Source: MPNP01 sp965116235
Lineage (GTDB): Bacteria; Pseudomonadota; Alphaproteobacteria; Rhodobacterales; Rhodobacteraceae
Assembly (NCBI GenBank): GCA_965116235.1
Contig: OZ220496.1
Coordinates: forward strand, 620,001-684,000
Direction: 5' to 3'
DNA length: 64,000 bases
Part shown: one piece after another, positions 54,954 through 64,000 of the stretch
Layout of the letters: each line of letters opens with the position of its first letter
Position numbering within the stretch: position 1 is the stretch's first letter
Made by a program: the position numbers and the translations under genes
The notes under the pieces: model-generated
What the model saw: the letters and a program-made list of their open reading frames with translations, nothing else
Database searches by the model: none
What the model was told of the DNA's origin: nothing

Positions 54954-55504
54954 TCCGCCATGACCTTCTCAAACTGATCGTGCCCATCCTCAAGGGGCGA
55001 ACTGTCGTCTGCAACATTGGTTCACCGTCTCAGGAACTTCACGATTTGCTGGACCAGCCCTCGAACTTTTACATGCTGGGCACCATGGGGCTGTGCTCAT
55101 CCATCGGGCTGGGGCTGGCCCTGACTCGCAAGGATACTGTCATTGCCATTGACGGGGATGGCTCGGTGCTGACCAATCTGGCAACCCTTTCGACGATTGC
55201 CAACAACCCGTCTGACAACTTCATCCTGCTAATCGTTGACAATGGCAGTTATGGTTCAACCGGCGATCAGCCAACCTACGCGGGAATGAGGACGTCTTTG
55301 GCCGAAGTTGCCAGAGCCTGTGGCTGTGAACAGGTCATCGAATGCGACGCCGCAGAAACGCCAGACAATCTTGCCGCGTCCATTGAGTCTAGGAAGATGA
55401 CTATTCTGGTCAGCAAGTGCAAGCCCGGAAACGTCCCCGTTCCCGTAATTGACATGGATCCAGTCGTGATCGCCGACCGATTCCGGCATTCGCTTTCCAA
55501 CTGA
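54950..55504 (+). CDS. comE: Sulfopyruvate decarboxylase, beta subunit
   Basis: 184 residues from the ATG that overlaps the comD stop (ATGA). It is the TPP-binding half: the GDG...N motif reads AIDGDGSVLTNLATL, followed by LLIVDNGSYGSTGDQPTY. It completes the sulfonate sequence sulfolactate, sulfopyruvate, sulfoacetaldehyde. The later enzyme (Xsc, sulfoacetaldehyde acetyltransferase) is not in the window. Convergent with the betaine-type permease gene. Confidence 0.84.
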   Translation: MIRHDLLKLIVPILKGRTVVCNIGSPSQELHDLLDQPSNFYMLGTMGLCSSIGLGLALTRKDTVIAIDGDGSVLTNLATLSTIANNPSDNFILLIVDNGSYGSTGDQPTYAGMRTSLAEVARACGCEQVIECDAAETPDNLAASIESRKMTILVSKCKPGNVPVPVIDMDPVVIADRFRHSLSN

Positions 55505-55561
55505 ATTCTGCCGCCTTATCAAGTCGAAGGCTCGCAGCTCCTGGCCATGACAGCCCGGTGT

Positions 55562-57166
55562 TTACAGCTGCTGATCGCTGCGGCGGAAGGCACCTTGCAC
55601 GATGCGGTCGATGACCATGGCACAGAATAGAATGGCAAATCCGCCCAGCAATCCCGGACCTTTGGCCGCATATTGCAGGGCCACAAGGATTTCCTGACCA
55701 AGACCGCCACCACCAATCAGGGATATGATCACGACCATTGACAGGCACATGAGGATTGTCTGATTGACTCCGGTCATGATTGACGGAAGGGCCAAGGGTA
55801 TTTCTACGTCCTTCAGCAACTGACGCTTGCTGGCACCGAACGCTTCGGCCGCCTCGATTATGGTTGCGGGAACCCCGCGCATGCCCAATGCTGTCAAACG
55901 GATGACGGGCGGCATGCCAAAAATGATTGTCGCCAGAATGCCCGGTGGATTGCCAGTGCCAAAAAAGGCGATGATCGGAATCAGATACACAAAGGCGGGA
56001 AGCGTTTGCATCAAGTCCAGAACCGGTTCGGCAATCTTGTAGGCGCGCTGTGACTTGCCAAACCAGATGCCCAGAGGGATGCCGAAAAGAACACACAGGA
56101 ATACCGCTGCACCAACCAAGGCCACAGTCTCCATAGACACTTCCCAGAAGCCCAGCAAGGCTATGTAAGCCAAGGCGGCACCGGTAAATATAGCCACGCG
56201 CGGGCCGGCGGCGCGCCACGCCACGACGCAGACGACAATCATGACCACAGGCCACGGGGTTACGATCAGAGCCAAGGTCATGGCATTCAGGATTGATCGA
56301 ACACCCGCCGTCAATCCGTCAAAGGCCCCTTGCCCTGCTTTGGCGGCCGCATCGATACGATCTTCCAGCCAATTGGCCGTGACGGCATAAAGCGTGTCTC
56401 CTTCGCCACCAAGCATGGCGGCACTGACTTCCTTTTCCGGAAACTCGTTCAACAGTTCCAGTGGACTGGCAACCGTAAACTTGTAAATCGTCAATGGGGC
56501 AATCAGCACGACCAGAACAAGAGCCAGAGCAAGGTTACGTGGCTTGACTCCCGATTCTGTCTTCTGGGGATCAATCCGCCAGTTGGAATACTGGCGCTCG
56601 TAGACCTTGTTGGCATATAGCCCCTGAATGGCCTTGACCAGAATGAACAGGGCCAGCCCCGTCAGGAACACATAAATCTTGTCGGCATTGAGGGCATCGG
56701 CTTCAGCCATGCTTCTTTCAGCCGCATTGCTCATGTTTGTGTAAAGCTGTTCGTAACGGCTGGGGTCCTCACCAGCGGCAACGGCTTCTGCGGCCTGTCG
56801 CTGAAATTCCGCCGCCCGGCTGAGCTGACCTTCGGCCCGCTCCTCAAACTTGGCTCCTGGATTCCCCCAGATGCCCCGTCCCATTTGGACCCAAACAATC
56901 ATTTCAATGATCAGAAAGGTCCAGAAAAAACCCCAAATGCCCCGAAATCCGGCCCAGATCGGACCCAGAATCGCGGCCGCCCAATTGAATGTGTTGGGCA
57001 TTGCGCTGGTCGCCTCGTGTACCCGGTGAAAGGCCTCCTGATAATATCGGTGATTGCGAGCGGCAAACTCTTCGATAGAGGCATCAAGCTGGTCCCGGTC
57101 TACCTCGATGTCGGACGCCGCCAGGACACCCTGATCACTGTCGGAAATAACTTCAGAACTGGTCAC
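55562..57166 (-). CDS. Betaine/TMAO-class ABC transporter permease with long N-terminus
   Basis: 534 residues. The ProW-like permease core is in the C-terminal ~270 residues: LMQTLPAFVYLIPIIAFFG, the EAA loop EAAEAFGASKRQLLKDVEIPLALPSIMTG and GGGGLGQEI. The first ~270 residues add two to three extra membrane helices and a helical cytoplasmic segment (AEGQLSRAAEFQRQAAEAVAAGE). Similar long permeases occur in TMAO (TmoW) and choline/betaine systems. It overlaps the ATPase gene by four bases. Confidence 0.85.
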   Translation of the reverse strand: MTSSEVISDSDQGVLAASDIEVDRDQLDASIEEFAARNHRYYQEAFHRVHEATSAMPNTFNWAAAILGPIWAGFRGIWGFFWTFLIIEMIVWVQMGRGIWGNPGAKFEERAEGQLSRAAEFQRQAAEAVAAGEDPSRYEQLYTNMSNAAERSMAEADALNADKIYVFLTGLALFILVKAIQGLYANKVYERQYSNWRIDPQKTESGVKPRNLALALVLVVLIAPLTIYKFTVASPLELLNEFPEKEVSAAMLGGEGDTLYAVTANWLEDRIDAAAKAGQGAFDGLTAGVRSILNAMTLALIVTPWPVVMIVVCVVAWRAAGPRVAIFTGAALAYIALLGFWEVSMETVALVGAAVFLCVLFGIPLGIWFGKSQRAYKIAEPVLDLMQTLPAFVYLIPIIAFFGTGNPPGILATIIFGMPPVIRLTALGMRGVPATIIEAAEAFGASKRQLLKDVEIPLALPSIMTGVNQTILMCLSMVVIISLIGGGGLGQEILVALQYAAKGPGLLGGFAILFCAMVIDRIVQGAFRRSDQQL

Positions 57167-58197
57167 TCCTTGCCTCCCTGAATTCCTCTCAACAGCCGTG
57201 GCTTCGTGATCAATCCAACCTCCTGGTCATTCTCGGTGATGACGACAGGCATTTCCGTGTCAACGGCCAGATCGATGACCTGATCCAGATCGGCCAGATG
57301 GTCGGCCCTTGGCGCCCCGGCAAGTGATCCATTGTAACCGGCCAGGGGTTCCATGATCGAATGAGCCTTGACCAGTTTCAGTTTGGAAATGCCCTTCACG
57401 AACTCTCGGACATACTCGTCTGCAGGATTCATGACGATTTCTTCCGCTGTTCCGATCTGAACGATGGCACCATCTTTCATGATGGCGATCCGGTGTCCAA
57501 TTCGTATGGCCTCATCTAGATCATGGGTAATGAACAGTGTGGTCTTCTGCAACTGGGCAACAAGAGCCTTGAACTGATCCTGCAGTTGCAGTCGAATAAG
57601 GGGATCCAGGGCCGAGAACGGCTCATCCATAAGCAGAATGGCCGGATCTGAGGCCAAGGCTCGGGCGATTCCAACCCTTTGCTGCATGCCCCCGGAAAGT
57701 TCCCTTGGCAGCCTGTCTTCATAACCGACAAGATCAACGAGTGCCAGCGCGTGGTCCGATATGGCCCAGCGCCGTGACTTGGGTATGCTTCTGATTTCCA
57801 GAGGGTACGCCACATTGTCCCGTACTGAACGATGCGGCATCAGGGCCATATGCTGAAAGACCATGCCCATTTGCAGGGCCCTCATTTCCCTGAGCTCGGA
57901 GTTGGACAGGGACCCCACGTCCCGGCCCAGCACCTCTATCGTTCCATCGGTCGGCTCTATCAGCCTGTTAACGTGTCGGACAAGCGTCGACTTGCCTGAG
58001 CCCGAGAGGCCCATGATGCAAAATATTTCCCCTCGAGAAACCTCAAACGTCGCCTTTTGCACCCCAACCACGCATCCGAACTCGGCCAGAACCTCGGGCT
58101 TCGATATCCCTCTGTCCTTGATAGCCTCCATGGCTTCAGCCGATCGATCGCCAAATATCTTCCAGACATTTTCGAGCCTGACAACCGCTTCTTCCAT
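57163..58197 (-). CDS. Betaine/TMAO-class ABC transporter ATPase (ProV-like)
   Basis: 344 residues. Walker A GLSGSGKSTLVRHVNRL, signature LSGGMQQRVGIARAL, Walker B ILLMDEPFSALDPL and the H-loop ITHDLDEA are complete. The N-terminal VWKIFGD is typical of the OpuA/ProV family. A C-terminal segment of ~80 residues resembles a degenerate CBS-like regulatory region (PVVITENDQEVGLITKPRLL), used in osmosensing in this family. Middle gene of the operon. Confidence 0.92.
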   Translation of the reverse strand: MEEAVVRLENVWKIFGDRSAEAMEAIKDRGISKPEVLAEFGCVVGVQKATFEVSRGEIFCIMGLSGSGKSTLVRHVNRLIEPTDGTIEVLGRDVGSLSNSELREMRALQMGMVFQHMALMPHRSVRDNVAYPLEIRSIPKSRRWAISDHALALVDLVGYEDRLPRELSGGMQQRVGIARALASDPAILLMDEPFSALDPLIRLQLQDQFKALVAQLQKTTLFITHDLDEAIRIGHRIAIMKDGAIVQIGTAEEIVMNPADEYVREFVKGISKLKLVKAHSIMEPLAGYNGSLAGAPRADHLADLDQVIDLAVDTEMPVVITENDQEVGLITKPRLLRGIQGGKE

Positions 58198-58246
58198 GGA
58201 GGCCTACAGAATCTTGTGCAGAACTTGATTCCGACTTTTGCGTGAA

Positions 58247-59197
58247 CTAGTTGGTCAGCCAGTCAATCACCTTGTCCTGATTGTCGTCAACCCACTGGCG
58301 CGCAAAGGCCCCCATATCTTGTTCGTCAACGACAACCGCCTTCGTCATGTCACTCACCGTGGCGGTATCCAGTTTCATGCCCCTGAACAACGCGGCAACT
58401 TCCGGATAGTCGGTTTCGAGCGACTTGGCGTAATATAGGTGCAGGTAGGCCAAATCCCATGCCACGGGCGCACTGGACTTTTCCAGCCAGTCCGGATCGT
58501 CCGTCGGTTGCAGAACATTCCACTGCGCGGCGTCAAAGGGCGGCTCTTCCAGCGGGTGCATGTCATGCTTGGCAAAAAGGTAATGCGGCGTATAGCAGAA
58601 GCCAACCCACGGCTGACCCTGTTCAACGGCGTTGTCCAGATTGGCATAGGCCAGAACTTCGTCCATTTCAACCAGATCCATTGTCTGGTCGTATCCGTAT
58701 GACTTCGCCTTGATTCTTTCAACGTTGGTCGAAGCCCATCCATTGGCACCAATCCAGACTTCACCGCGACCGTCACCATTCGAGTCAAACATTTCGGCAA
58801 CGGCCGGATCGGTCAGGTCATAGATCGACACGACGCCGTGCTCGTCGGCCACAGACTGATGAACGCACATTCCTTGAAATGCGGCCACGCCGTTCTCGTT
58901 GCGGGCGACGGTACCGTTCTCTTCAACAAAAGTGTCATGGAGATTTTGCTGATTGGGAATCCACACCTCGGGGTGGGCGTGCATCGCTCCCTTGTCCATG
59001 GCTTCGAACACGATCGGATTGGTGGCATTCTGGATTTCGACCTCAAGACCGATGTTGTCTTCAATGATTATCTTCAGGATCTCTCCCGTAATTTGAACCG
59101 ATGGCCAGTTGGGGGTACCAATCACGATGTCGGCAGCTTTCGAAACACCCGTCATCCCCATCGTCAGGCCGACCACCGCGGCAAACATTTTACGCAT
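58247..59197 (-). CDS. Betaine/TMAO-class ABC transporter substrate-binding protein
   Basis: 316 residues from the ATG after GGGAGAAAAGT. Signal peptide MRKMFAAVVGLTMGMTGVSKA, cleaved after Ala21. The mature OpuAC-type domain has several Trp residues (TPNWPSVQ, HPEVWIPNQQN, GANGWAST, QPWVGF) that could form the aromatic cage for a quaternary amine. Ligand could be glycine betaine, choline, proline betaine or TMAO. First gene of the binding protein-ATPase-permease operon. Confidence 0.88.
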   Translation of the reverse strand: MRKMFAAVVGLTMGMTGVSKAADIVIGTPNWPSVQITGEILKIIIEDNIGLEVEIQNATNPIVFEAMDKGAMHAHPEVWIPNQQNLHDTFVEENGTVARNENGVAAFQGMCVHQSVADEHGVVSIYDLTDPAVAEMFDSNGDGRGEVWIGANGWASTNVERIKAKSYGYDQTMDLVEMDEVLAYANLDNAVEQGQPWVGFCYTPHYLFAKHDMHPLEEPPFDAAQWNVLQPTDDPDWLEKSSAPVAWDLAYLHLYYAKSLETDYPEVAALFRGMKLDTATVSDMTKAVVVDEQDMGAFARQWVDDNQDKVIDWLTN

Positions 59198-59327
59198 ACT
59201 TTTCTCCCAATCCTTTTGGTAAGACGATTCTGTTCTTCGTTCCCTCGCGAGAAACACGCCTCATTTGAAACAAATTGCAATACGTTGTCAAGTCATTTAA
59301 AAAAGAAATACAAGTCAATAACGCTAT

Positions 59328-60374
59328 GTGGAGTTTCCTATTCGGTCACACAATCAAAAAGCCGTGTCTTCATGGCCATCGCAAGATGCCGATTCCCAGT
59401 TCTTCAGGGGCTTGTACTGGACCGGCGTCCCCACTCTTTTCAAGTGCGACCTCGCGCACGACCCCAGTCAGTGTGATATCGCCCTGGTTGGTGTCCCTCA
59501 TTCAACGGGGAACGGAACCACGCTTCGAGACCAGCATTTAGGTCCCCGAGCGGTCCGGGACATTTCAGGACTGGGGAGACGAGTTCATCTGGATTTTGAA
59601 TTCGACCCGTGGCAGAGCAGCAGAATCGCGGATCTGGGTGATGTTCCGCTGCCGGAAGGCAACAACAATGAAGCATCGATTGCCCATATCACGCAGTTCT
59701 TCAAGACTCTTGACGAAGCTGGGACGCGGCCGGTGGCAATCGGTGGGGATCACTCCATCACCGGAGGAATACTCAGAGCCTTGGGCGGCGCAAGTTCTGA
59801 ACTGTCCCTCGGCGAACCCGTCGCCCTTCTTCATGTCGATGCCCATACCGACACGTTCCTGCACCTGGAACACTTTCTCGGAGCACGCAAATCGGCAGCC
59901 CATTGGGGTGCCCAACTGGTCATGGAAGGTCACGTGGATGCGTCGGCGTCGACGCAGATAGGCATCAGAGGCAATCCCCGAACGCTCGACTGGTATGAAC
60001 CCAGTCTTCAACTCGGGTACGAACTCATTACCAAGCATCGGCATGATGCCATCGGCGGGGACGAGTGCTGTCGGATCGTACGCCAGCGAATTGGCAACAG
60101 ACCGGTTTACATAACCTTTGACCTGGACAGCCTGGATCCGTCTATCGCTCCCGGCGTAGCCAACCTGGAAGCTGGGGTTCCCGGCTTCAACATGCAGCAG
60201 GCCGTTACGCTTCTCAGATCGGTACGGGGCCTTAACATAATTGGAGGCGACGTGGTCTGTCTGATGCCAACGGCTGACAACCCGAACAAAATTACCGCCA
60301 TGGCGGCCATGAACATCATGTTCGAAATTGTGGCGCTTATGGCCGATTATCTTAAAACCAACCAGAAGACGTGA
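59328..60374 (+). CDS. Agmatinase-family ureohydrolase
   Basis: 348 residues from a GTG. The binuclear manganese site is complete: GGDHSITGG, LLHVDAHTDTF and FDLDSLDPSIAPG. The family hydrolyses agmatine, guanidinobutyrate, guanidinopropionate or similar compounds to urea plus an amine. Sequence alone does not decide the substrate. The 45-residue N-terminal stretch (SQFFRGLYWTGVPTLFK) before the core is typical of agmatinase/guanidinobutyrase. Divergent from the ABC operon. Confidence 0.85.
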   Translation: MEFPIRSHNQKAVSSWPSQDADSQFFRGLYWTGVPTLFKCDLAHDPSQCDIALVGVPHSTGNGTTLRDQHLGPRAVRDISGLGRRVHLDFEFDPWQSSRIADLGDVPLPEGNNNEASIAHITQFFKTLDEAGTRPVAIGGDHSITGGILRALGGASSELSLGEPVALLHVDAHTDTFLHLEHFLGARKSAAHWGAQLVMEGHVDASASTQIGIRGNPRTLDWYEPSLQLGYELITKHRHDAIGGDECCRIVRQRIGNRPVYITFDLDSLDPSIAPGVANLEAGVPGFNMQQAVTLLRSVRGLNIIGGDVVCLMPTADNPNKITAMAAMNIMFEIVALMADYLKTNQKT

Positions 60375-60434
60375 TGCTTTTGCTCCCACGGCAAATCAGG
60401 TTCATGTCACAAACATTTTCATTACGAATACACC

Positions 60435-63077
60435 ATGGCAAGCAAGAAAGACGCCATTCTGACCCCCATGATGGCCCAATACAAGCAAATAAAGAACCAG
60501 TATGAAGATGCCTTGCTCTTTTACCAGATGGGCGACTTCTACGAAATGTTCTGCGAAGACGCCATCGCAGCATCTGAAGCGCTGGACATCGCTTTAACCA
60601 AACGAGGCAAAGGCGAAAGCGGCAACGTTCCGATGTGTGGGGTTCCACTCCATTCGGCGGACCGTTATCTCCAATTATTGATCCAGAAGGGCTTTCGCGT
60701 CGCTGTCTGCGTCCAGACCGAAACACCAGCCGAAGCACGCAAGAGAGGGCACAAGGCCGTTGTTGAGAGAGAAGTGGTCCGGTTGATTACCCCGGGGACC
60801 CTGACCGAAGACTCCCTGCTGGACGCCAAGAGACACAACTACGTCGCGGCCGTTCACAATATTCGCAATGAATATTCCTTGGCCTGGACAGATATTTCGT
60901 CCGGGGAACTCCACGTCACAAATTTTCCCCCAGTCAGACTGGCACCCCAACTGGCCAAGATTGCCGCAACGGAGATACTTCATCGAGAATCCTTGATCCC
61001 TCAGGCCATAACAATCCTGAAGGAGGCCTGTGGTTCGGTAACCCCTTTAGCCGACATTCATTTTGACAGCCAGCACGGGAAAAAGCGTATCGAAGAACTG
61101 TTTCAAGTCGGGTCTCTTGATGCATTCGGGGAGTTTTCGCGTTCTGAATGTTCCGCTCTGGGAGCACTCATTGCCTATCTGGAAATGACCCAGCACGGAA
61201 AGCTTCCCCTGTTGCAGCCGCCGCAAAGGGAATATCATGACGATACCTTGCAAATTGACGCTGCGACGAGAAAGAACCTTGAAATCACGCAAAATCTCGC
61301 CGGCGAGCGTGACAACACGCTCCTTTCAGTTCTCGATGACACCAAGACAGCAAGTGGAGCCCGATTGCTGGAAAAATGGCTTCGAACCCCTTCGACCAAC
61401 CTTGGAACCATCACTCGACGCCAGAAAGAGGTCACCCTGTTTCTCAAAAATTCTGACATTCGGACCAAGCTGAGATCACGACTTCGTCAAGTGCCCGACC
61501 TTCACAGAGCCTTGTCTCGGCTGGGGCTGGACCGGGGGAGCCCCCGAGACATGAATGCCATCCGGCTGGGACTGATGCAAACTCTGAAGTTGCGGATGGA
61601 CGTTCTGTCACTGGAAAAAATTTCGGCTTCGCGCAAGGCCGAAATAGACCTGATTCTGACTCTTGAGGATCTGGCCACGGAACTTCAGCAGGCCCTTGTT
61701 GAACAGCCTCCTACTACAACTCGGGAGGGCGGTTACATCACGCAGGGGTACGATGCCGACCTGGACGCCGTTCGAAAACTCCGCAATGAGTCGCATCAAT
61801 TCATGGCAGACCTGCAGAAAAAATATGTTGATCTGACAGATATTCCCACCCTGAAAATTCGCTTCAATAACGTTCTGGGCCATTACATTGAAATACCGTC
61901 CTCTCATTTTGAGAAAATGGTCTCGGAGCCGTTATCCAAGACTTTCACCCATCGTCAATCGACGGCAAGCACATCACGGTTTACGTCCGAGGAACTCGCT
62001 GATCTGCAAACCCAGATCTTGAATGCCGAAGCCCGGGAAATTGAGATCGAACAGAGTATCTTCGACAACTTCCGCGAGACAATAATTGAGAACTCCTCAA
62101 ACATAGTTGCTACGGCACAAACCATTGCCGAGCTGGATGTCACTGCCAGTCTTGCTGAGGTCGCAGCCAACAGCGGTTGGTGTCAACCTGTGCTGAATGA
62201 CATAGATTCCATTGACGTTCGCGGCGGGAGGCATCCGGTGGTCGAGCATTCCTTGATGAGGGACAATCAGAATCCGTTCATTCCCAACGACTGCCGCCTT
62301 GTTCCCGAATCACGAATCATCCTTCTGACCGGTCCAAACATGGCTGGCAAATCAACTTATCTGCGGCAAAATGCTCTGATTGTCCTGTTGGCACAAATTG
62401 GCTCGTATGTGCCGGCCCAAGAGGCCAAAATCGGGATCGTGTCACAACTGTTCTCCCGCGTGGGAGCCGCCGATGACCTAGCTCGGGGACGATCAACCTT
62501 CATGGTCGAAATGGTGGAAACCGCGACCATTCTGAATACTGCCGACAGTCGCGCCTTGGTGATTTTCGACGAGGTTGGTCGCGGAACCGCAACCAATGAT
62601 GGCCTGTCAATTGCCTGGGCAACCTTGGAGTACATCCATGATAAAGTTCAGTGTCGAACGCTCTTTGCGACCCACTATCACGAACTGACCCAGCTGGCTG
62701 GAAGGCTGGACAGCCTGACAAACGCAACGGTCAGAGTCAAGGAGTGGAATGGTGATGTCATTTTCTTGCATGAAGTTGAAGCGGGAACGGCCGATCGTTC
62801 CTATGGTGTCCAGGTCGCACGCTTGGCCGGATTGCCAAAGGCTGTCGTAAGCAGGGCTCAAACAATCCTCGGCAAACTGGAAGACACACGCGCCACTTCG
62901 CGCTGCAGCAACCTTGATCTTCCCCTTTTTGCCAGCCTTGTCGACGAAGAGCCGCAATCCGAGCCGGAGCCTTCAGCGATCGAACAAAAAATCGGTGCGG
63001 TCAATCCGGACGGTCTGACCCCGCTTGAGGCCCTGAATCTGGTCTACGAGCTCAAGGAGCTTCAAACGAGAAATTAA
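60435..63077 (+). CDS. mutS: DNA mismatch repair protein MutS
   Basis: 880 residues, full length. The mismatch-binding N-terminal domain starts TPMMAQYKQIKNQYEDALLF with the mispair-contacting F-x-E in GDFYEMF. The ATPase has Walker A GPNMAGKSTYLRQ, Walker B VIFDEVGRGTATNDG and the HYHELTQL motif. It detects mismatches and recruits MutL. Its stop overlaps the grpE stop by four bases on the other strand. Confidence 0.97.
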   Translation: MASKKDAILTPMMAQYKQIKNQYEDALLFYQMGDFYEMFCEDAIAASEALDIALTKRGKGESGNVPMCGVPLHSADRYLQLLIQKGFRVAVCVQTETPAEARKRGHKAVVEREVVRLITPGTLTEDSLLDAKRHNYVAAVHNIRNEYSLAWTDISSGELHVTNFPPVRLAPQLAKIAATEILHRESLIPQAITILKEACGSVTPLADIHFDSQHGKKRIEELFQVGSLDAFGEFSRSECSALGALIAYLEMTQHGKLPLLQPPQREYHDDTLQIDAATRKNLEITQNLAGERDNTLLSVLDDTKTASGARLLEKWLRTPSTNLGTITRRQKEVTLFLKNSDIRTKLRSRLRQVPDLHRALSRLGLDRGSPRDMNAIRLGLMQTLKLRMDVLSLEKISASRKAEIDLILTLEDLATELQQALVEQPPTTTREGGYITQGYDADLDAVRKLRNESHQFMADLQKKYVDLTDIPTLKIRFNNVLGHYIEIPSSHFEKMVSEPLSKTFTHRQSTASTSRFTSEELADLQTQILNAEAREIEIEQSIFDNFRETIIENSSNIVATAQTIAELDVTASLAEVAANSGWCQPVLNDIDSIDVRGGRHPVVEHSLMRDNQNPFIPNDCRLVPESRIILLTGPNMAGKSTYLRQNALIVLLAQIGSYVPAQEAKIGIVSQLFSRVGAADDLARGRSTFMVEMVETATILNTADSRALVIFDEVGRGTATNDGLSIAWATLEYIHDKVQCRTLFATHYHELTQLAGRLDSLTNATVRVKEWNGDVIFLHEVEAGTADRSYGVQVARLAGLPKAVVSRAQTILGKLEDTRATSRCSNLDLPLFASLVDEEPQSEPEPSAIEQKIGAVNPDGLTPLEALNLVYELKELQTRN

Positions 63078-63853
63078 CTGTCTTTGGAACTCTCGCTACT
63101 GTCCGCTTCAGACGACTCATCATCGGGCGGATAGACGCCGTTTTCCCCTGATTCACCGGCACTTTCTGCGACCCCTACCTCAGCATAGCGCAAAACGCGG
63201 TCATGGAATCTGAAGCCAATCTTGAGAACTTCGACAATCTGACCATTGCTACAACCCGGAACCGGCGCATTGTACTTGGCATCATGGTGATTGTGATCGA
63301 AGATGTCGCCGACCTTGGGCATGATGGCCTGAATGTTGTGTCGTTTCAGAGCATCCTCGAAACCGCGACGCACAGCCTCAATGCCTTTGATCCAGGCGTC
63401 CTCAAAATTTTCGGCTTGACCCTGGTTCTGTTGACCGGCGGCAATGGCTCGGTTCAGATCGTCATAACTCGTCAGTATCGTCCGCGCCAGCGGAACTCCG
63501 TCGAACTTGCGGTCTTGAGTCAGCTTGCTCTCAAGTCGCGCATTCTTGGTTCTTTCATCAGCCAGATTCCGGAGCGTTCGCTGATATTCCTCCGCCAATT
63601 TCCGGTTTTCATCCTTGAGCCTCTGGTTTTCCTCCACGAGTTCGTCGAGCGGATCACCGAGAGGGGAAACCTGCTCCAACCCTTCGTTCGCACCCGGACG
63701 GTCCGGTTCCGATGGATCCAAGGGGTCGGCAACGGCCTGTCCATTGTTCGCGCCAGATTGGGACTCCTCCGTTCCCGGCTTCTCTGCTCCTTTCCCATTC
63801 ACCGTGGGTGAGTGATTCTCTTCTTCCTTAATCTCGCTACTCTTGCTGTTCAT
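63074..63853 (-). CDS. grpE: Nucleotide exchange factor GrpE
   Basis: 259 residues from the ATG of MNSKSSEIKEE. A disordered acidic N-terminus (~70 residues) precedes the long dimerisation helix (LVEENQRLKDENRKLAEEYQRTLRNLADE). The beta-wing domain follows (VGDIFDHNHHDAKYNAPVPGCSNGQIVEVLKIGFRFHDRVLRYAEV). The tail is acidic and longer than usual. It exchanges ADP for ATP on DnaK and lies downstream of hrcA. Confidence 0.95.
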   Translation of the reverse strand: MNSKSSEIKEEENHSPTVNGKGAEKPGTEESQSGANNGQAVADPLDPSEPDRPGANEGLEQVSPLGDPLDELVEENQRLKDENRKLAEEYQRTLRNLADERTKNARLESKLTQDRKFDGVPLARTILTSYDDLNRAIAAGQQNQGQAENFEDAWIKGIEAVRRGFEDALKRHNIQAIMPKVGDIFDHNHHDAKYNAPVPGCSNGQIVEVLKIGFRFHDRVLRYAEVGVAESAGESGENGVYPPDDESSEADSSESSKDS

Positions 63854-63873
63854 GGCAATCAAAGACTTATGGG

Positions 63874-64000
63874 CTAACCTTGCTCGGCAACAAGTTTTCC
63901 AACAAGTTGAGCCGTGTAATCGACAATGGGAACCACGCGGCCGTAATTCAACCTTGTTGGACCAATCACGCCGATGGCTCCGACGATTTTTCCATCGCTG
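63874..64000 (-). CDS. hrcA: Heat-inducible repressor HrcA, C-terminal fragment (cut by window edge)
   Basis: The 42 visible codons read SDGKIVGAIGVIGPTRLNYG, then RVVPIVDYTAQLVGKLV, the conserved C-terminus of HrcA. The rest lies beyond the window. HrcA represses heat-shock genes through CIRCE operators. grpE follows 20 bp downstream, the usual hrcA-grpE arrangement. Confidence 0.88.
   Translation of the reverse strand, partial: SDGKIVGAIGVIGPTRLNYGRVVPIVDYTAQLVGKLVAEQG

Overview
The window looks like a chromosomal piece of a free-living, probably heterotrophic alphaproteobacterium. The indicators are a GcrA-type cell-cycle regulator, a chorismate mutase sitting between ffh and rpsP, a methylsuccinyl-CoA dehydrogenase of the ethylmalonyl-CoA pathway, the hrcA-grpE pair, and a sulfopyruvate decarboxylase next to a betaine-type ABC transporter. 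I cannot name the genus from sequence alone. Many housekeeping genes use TTG or GTG starts with clear Shine-Dalgarno sequences and are intact, while accessory DNA is rich in decayed genes and mobile elements.

Layout. 0-6 kb: small unknown genes, an AAA/STAND ATPase with ankyrin repeats, a broken IS4-type transposase between two single CRISPR-repeat-like hairpins, a DUF4406-like gene and a membrane coiled-coil protein. 6-11 kb: pckA, a TauE/SafE exporter and mcd. 11-19 kb: a mobile-element block with a frameshifted IS1634-type element, three copies of a ~200-bp MITE, and an IS630-family element split by a Tn5-like (IS4) element whose transposase carries a DUF4338 (DruA-like) domain; then an ankyrin lipoprotein. 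19.4-24.3 kb: a four-gene minus-strand operon encoding a 4-TM coiled-coil protein, a membrane vWA-like protein, a MotA/ExbB-like protein with a long helical tail and a MotB/OmpA-like protein. This is the strongest candidate for an undescribed system. 25-30 kb: an ADP-ribosylglycohydrolase-like pseudoenzyme, gcrA, argD-argF and an EamA transporter. 30-32.6 kb: a decayed relative of the first ATPase, a metallophosphoesterase operon and a frameshifted gene.

32.9-37.1 kb is a conserved translation and secretion cluster (ffh, chorismate mutase, rpsP, rimM, trmD, rplS, rpmE). At 37.6 kb lies an orphan RiPP precursor with a nitrile-hydratase-like leader, a double-glycine site and a near-consensus promoter, flanked by an inverted repeat. 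39-48 kb: kdsB, then a sugar-catabolic locus (divergent SDR dehydrogenase; periplasmic binding protein, ATPase, two permeases) ending in an unusual regulator that joins a DNA-binding domain to an ABC-type solute-binding domain. 48.7-53.4 kb: cysQ, alkB, dnaK and dnaJ. 53.5-59.2 kb: sulfolactate dehydrogenase-like, comD and comE, converging on a three-gene betaine/TMAO-class ABC transporter. 59.3-64 kb: an agmatinase-family ureohydrolase, mutS, grpE and the 3' end of hrcA.

Metabolic picture: gluconeogenesis (PckA), C2 assimilation (Mcd), sulfonate degradation (sulfolactate to sulfoacetaldehyde), osmolyte uptake and ABC-driven sugar use. Pseudogenes cluster in the accessory blocks and the core genes read cleanly, which argues that most frameshifts are real decay rather than sequencing error.
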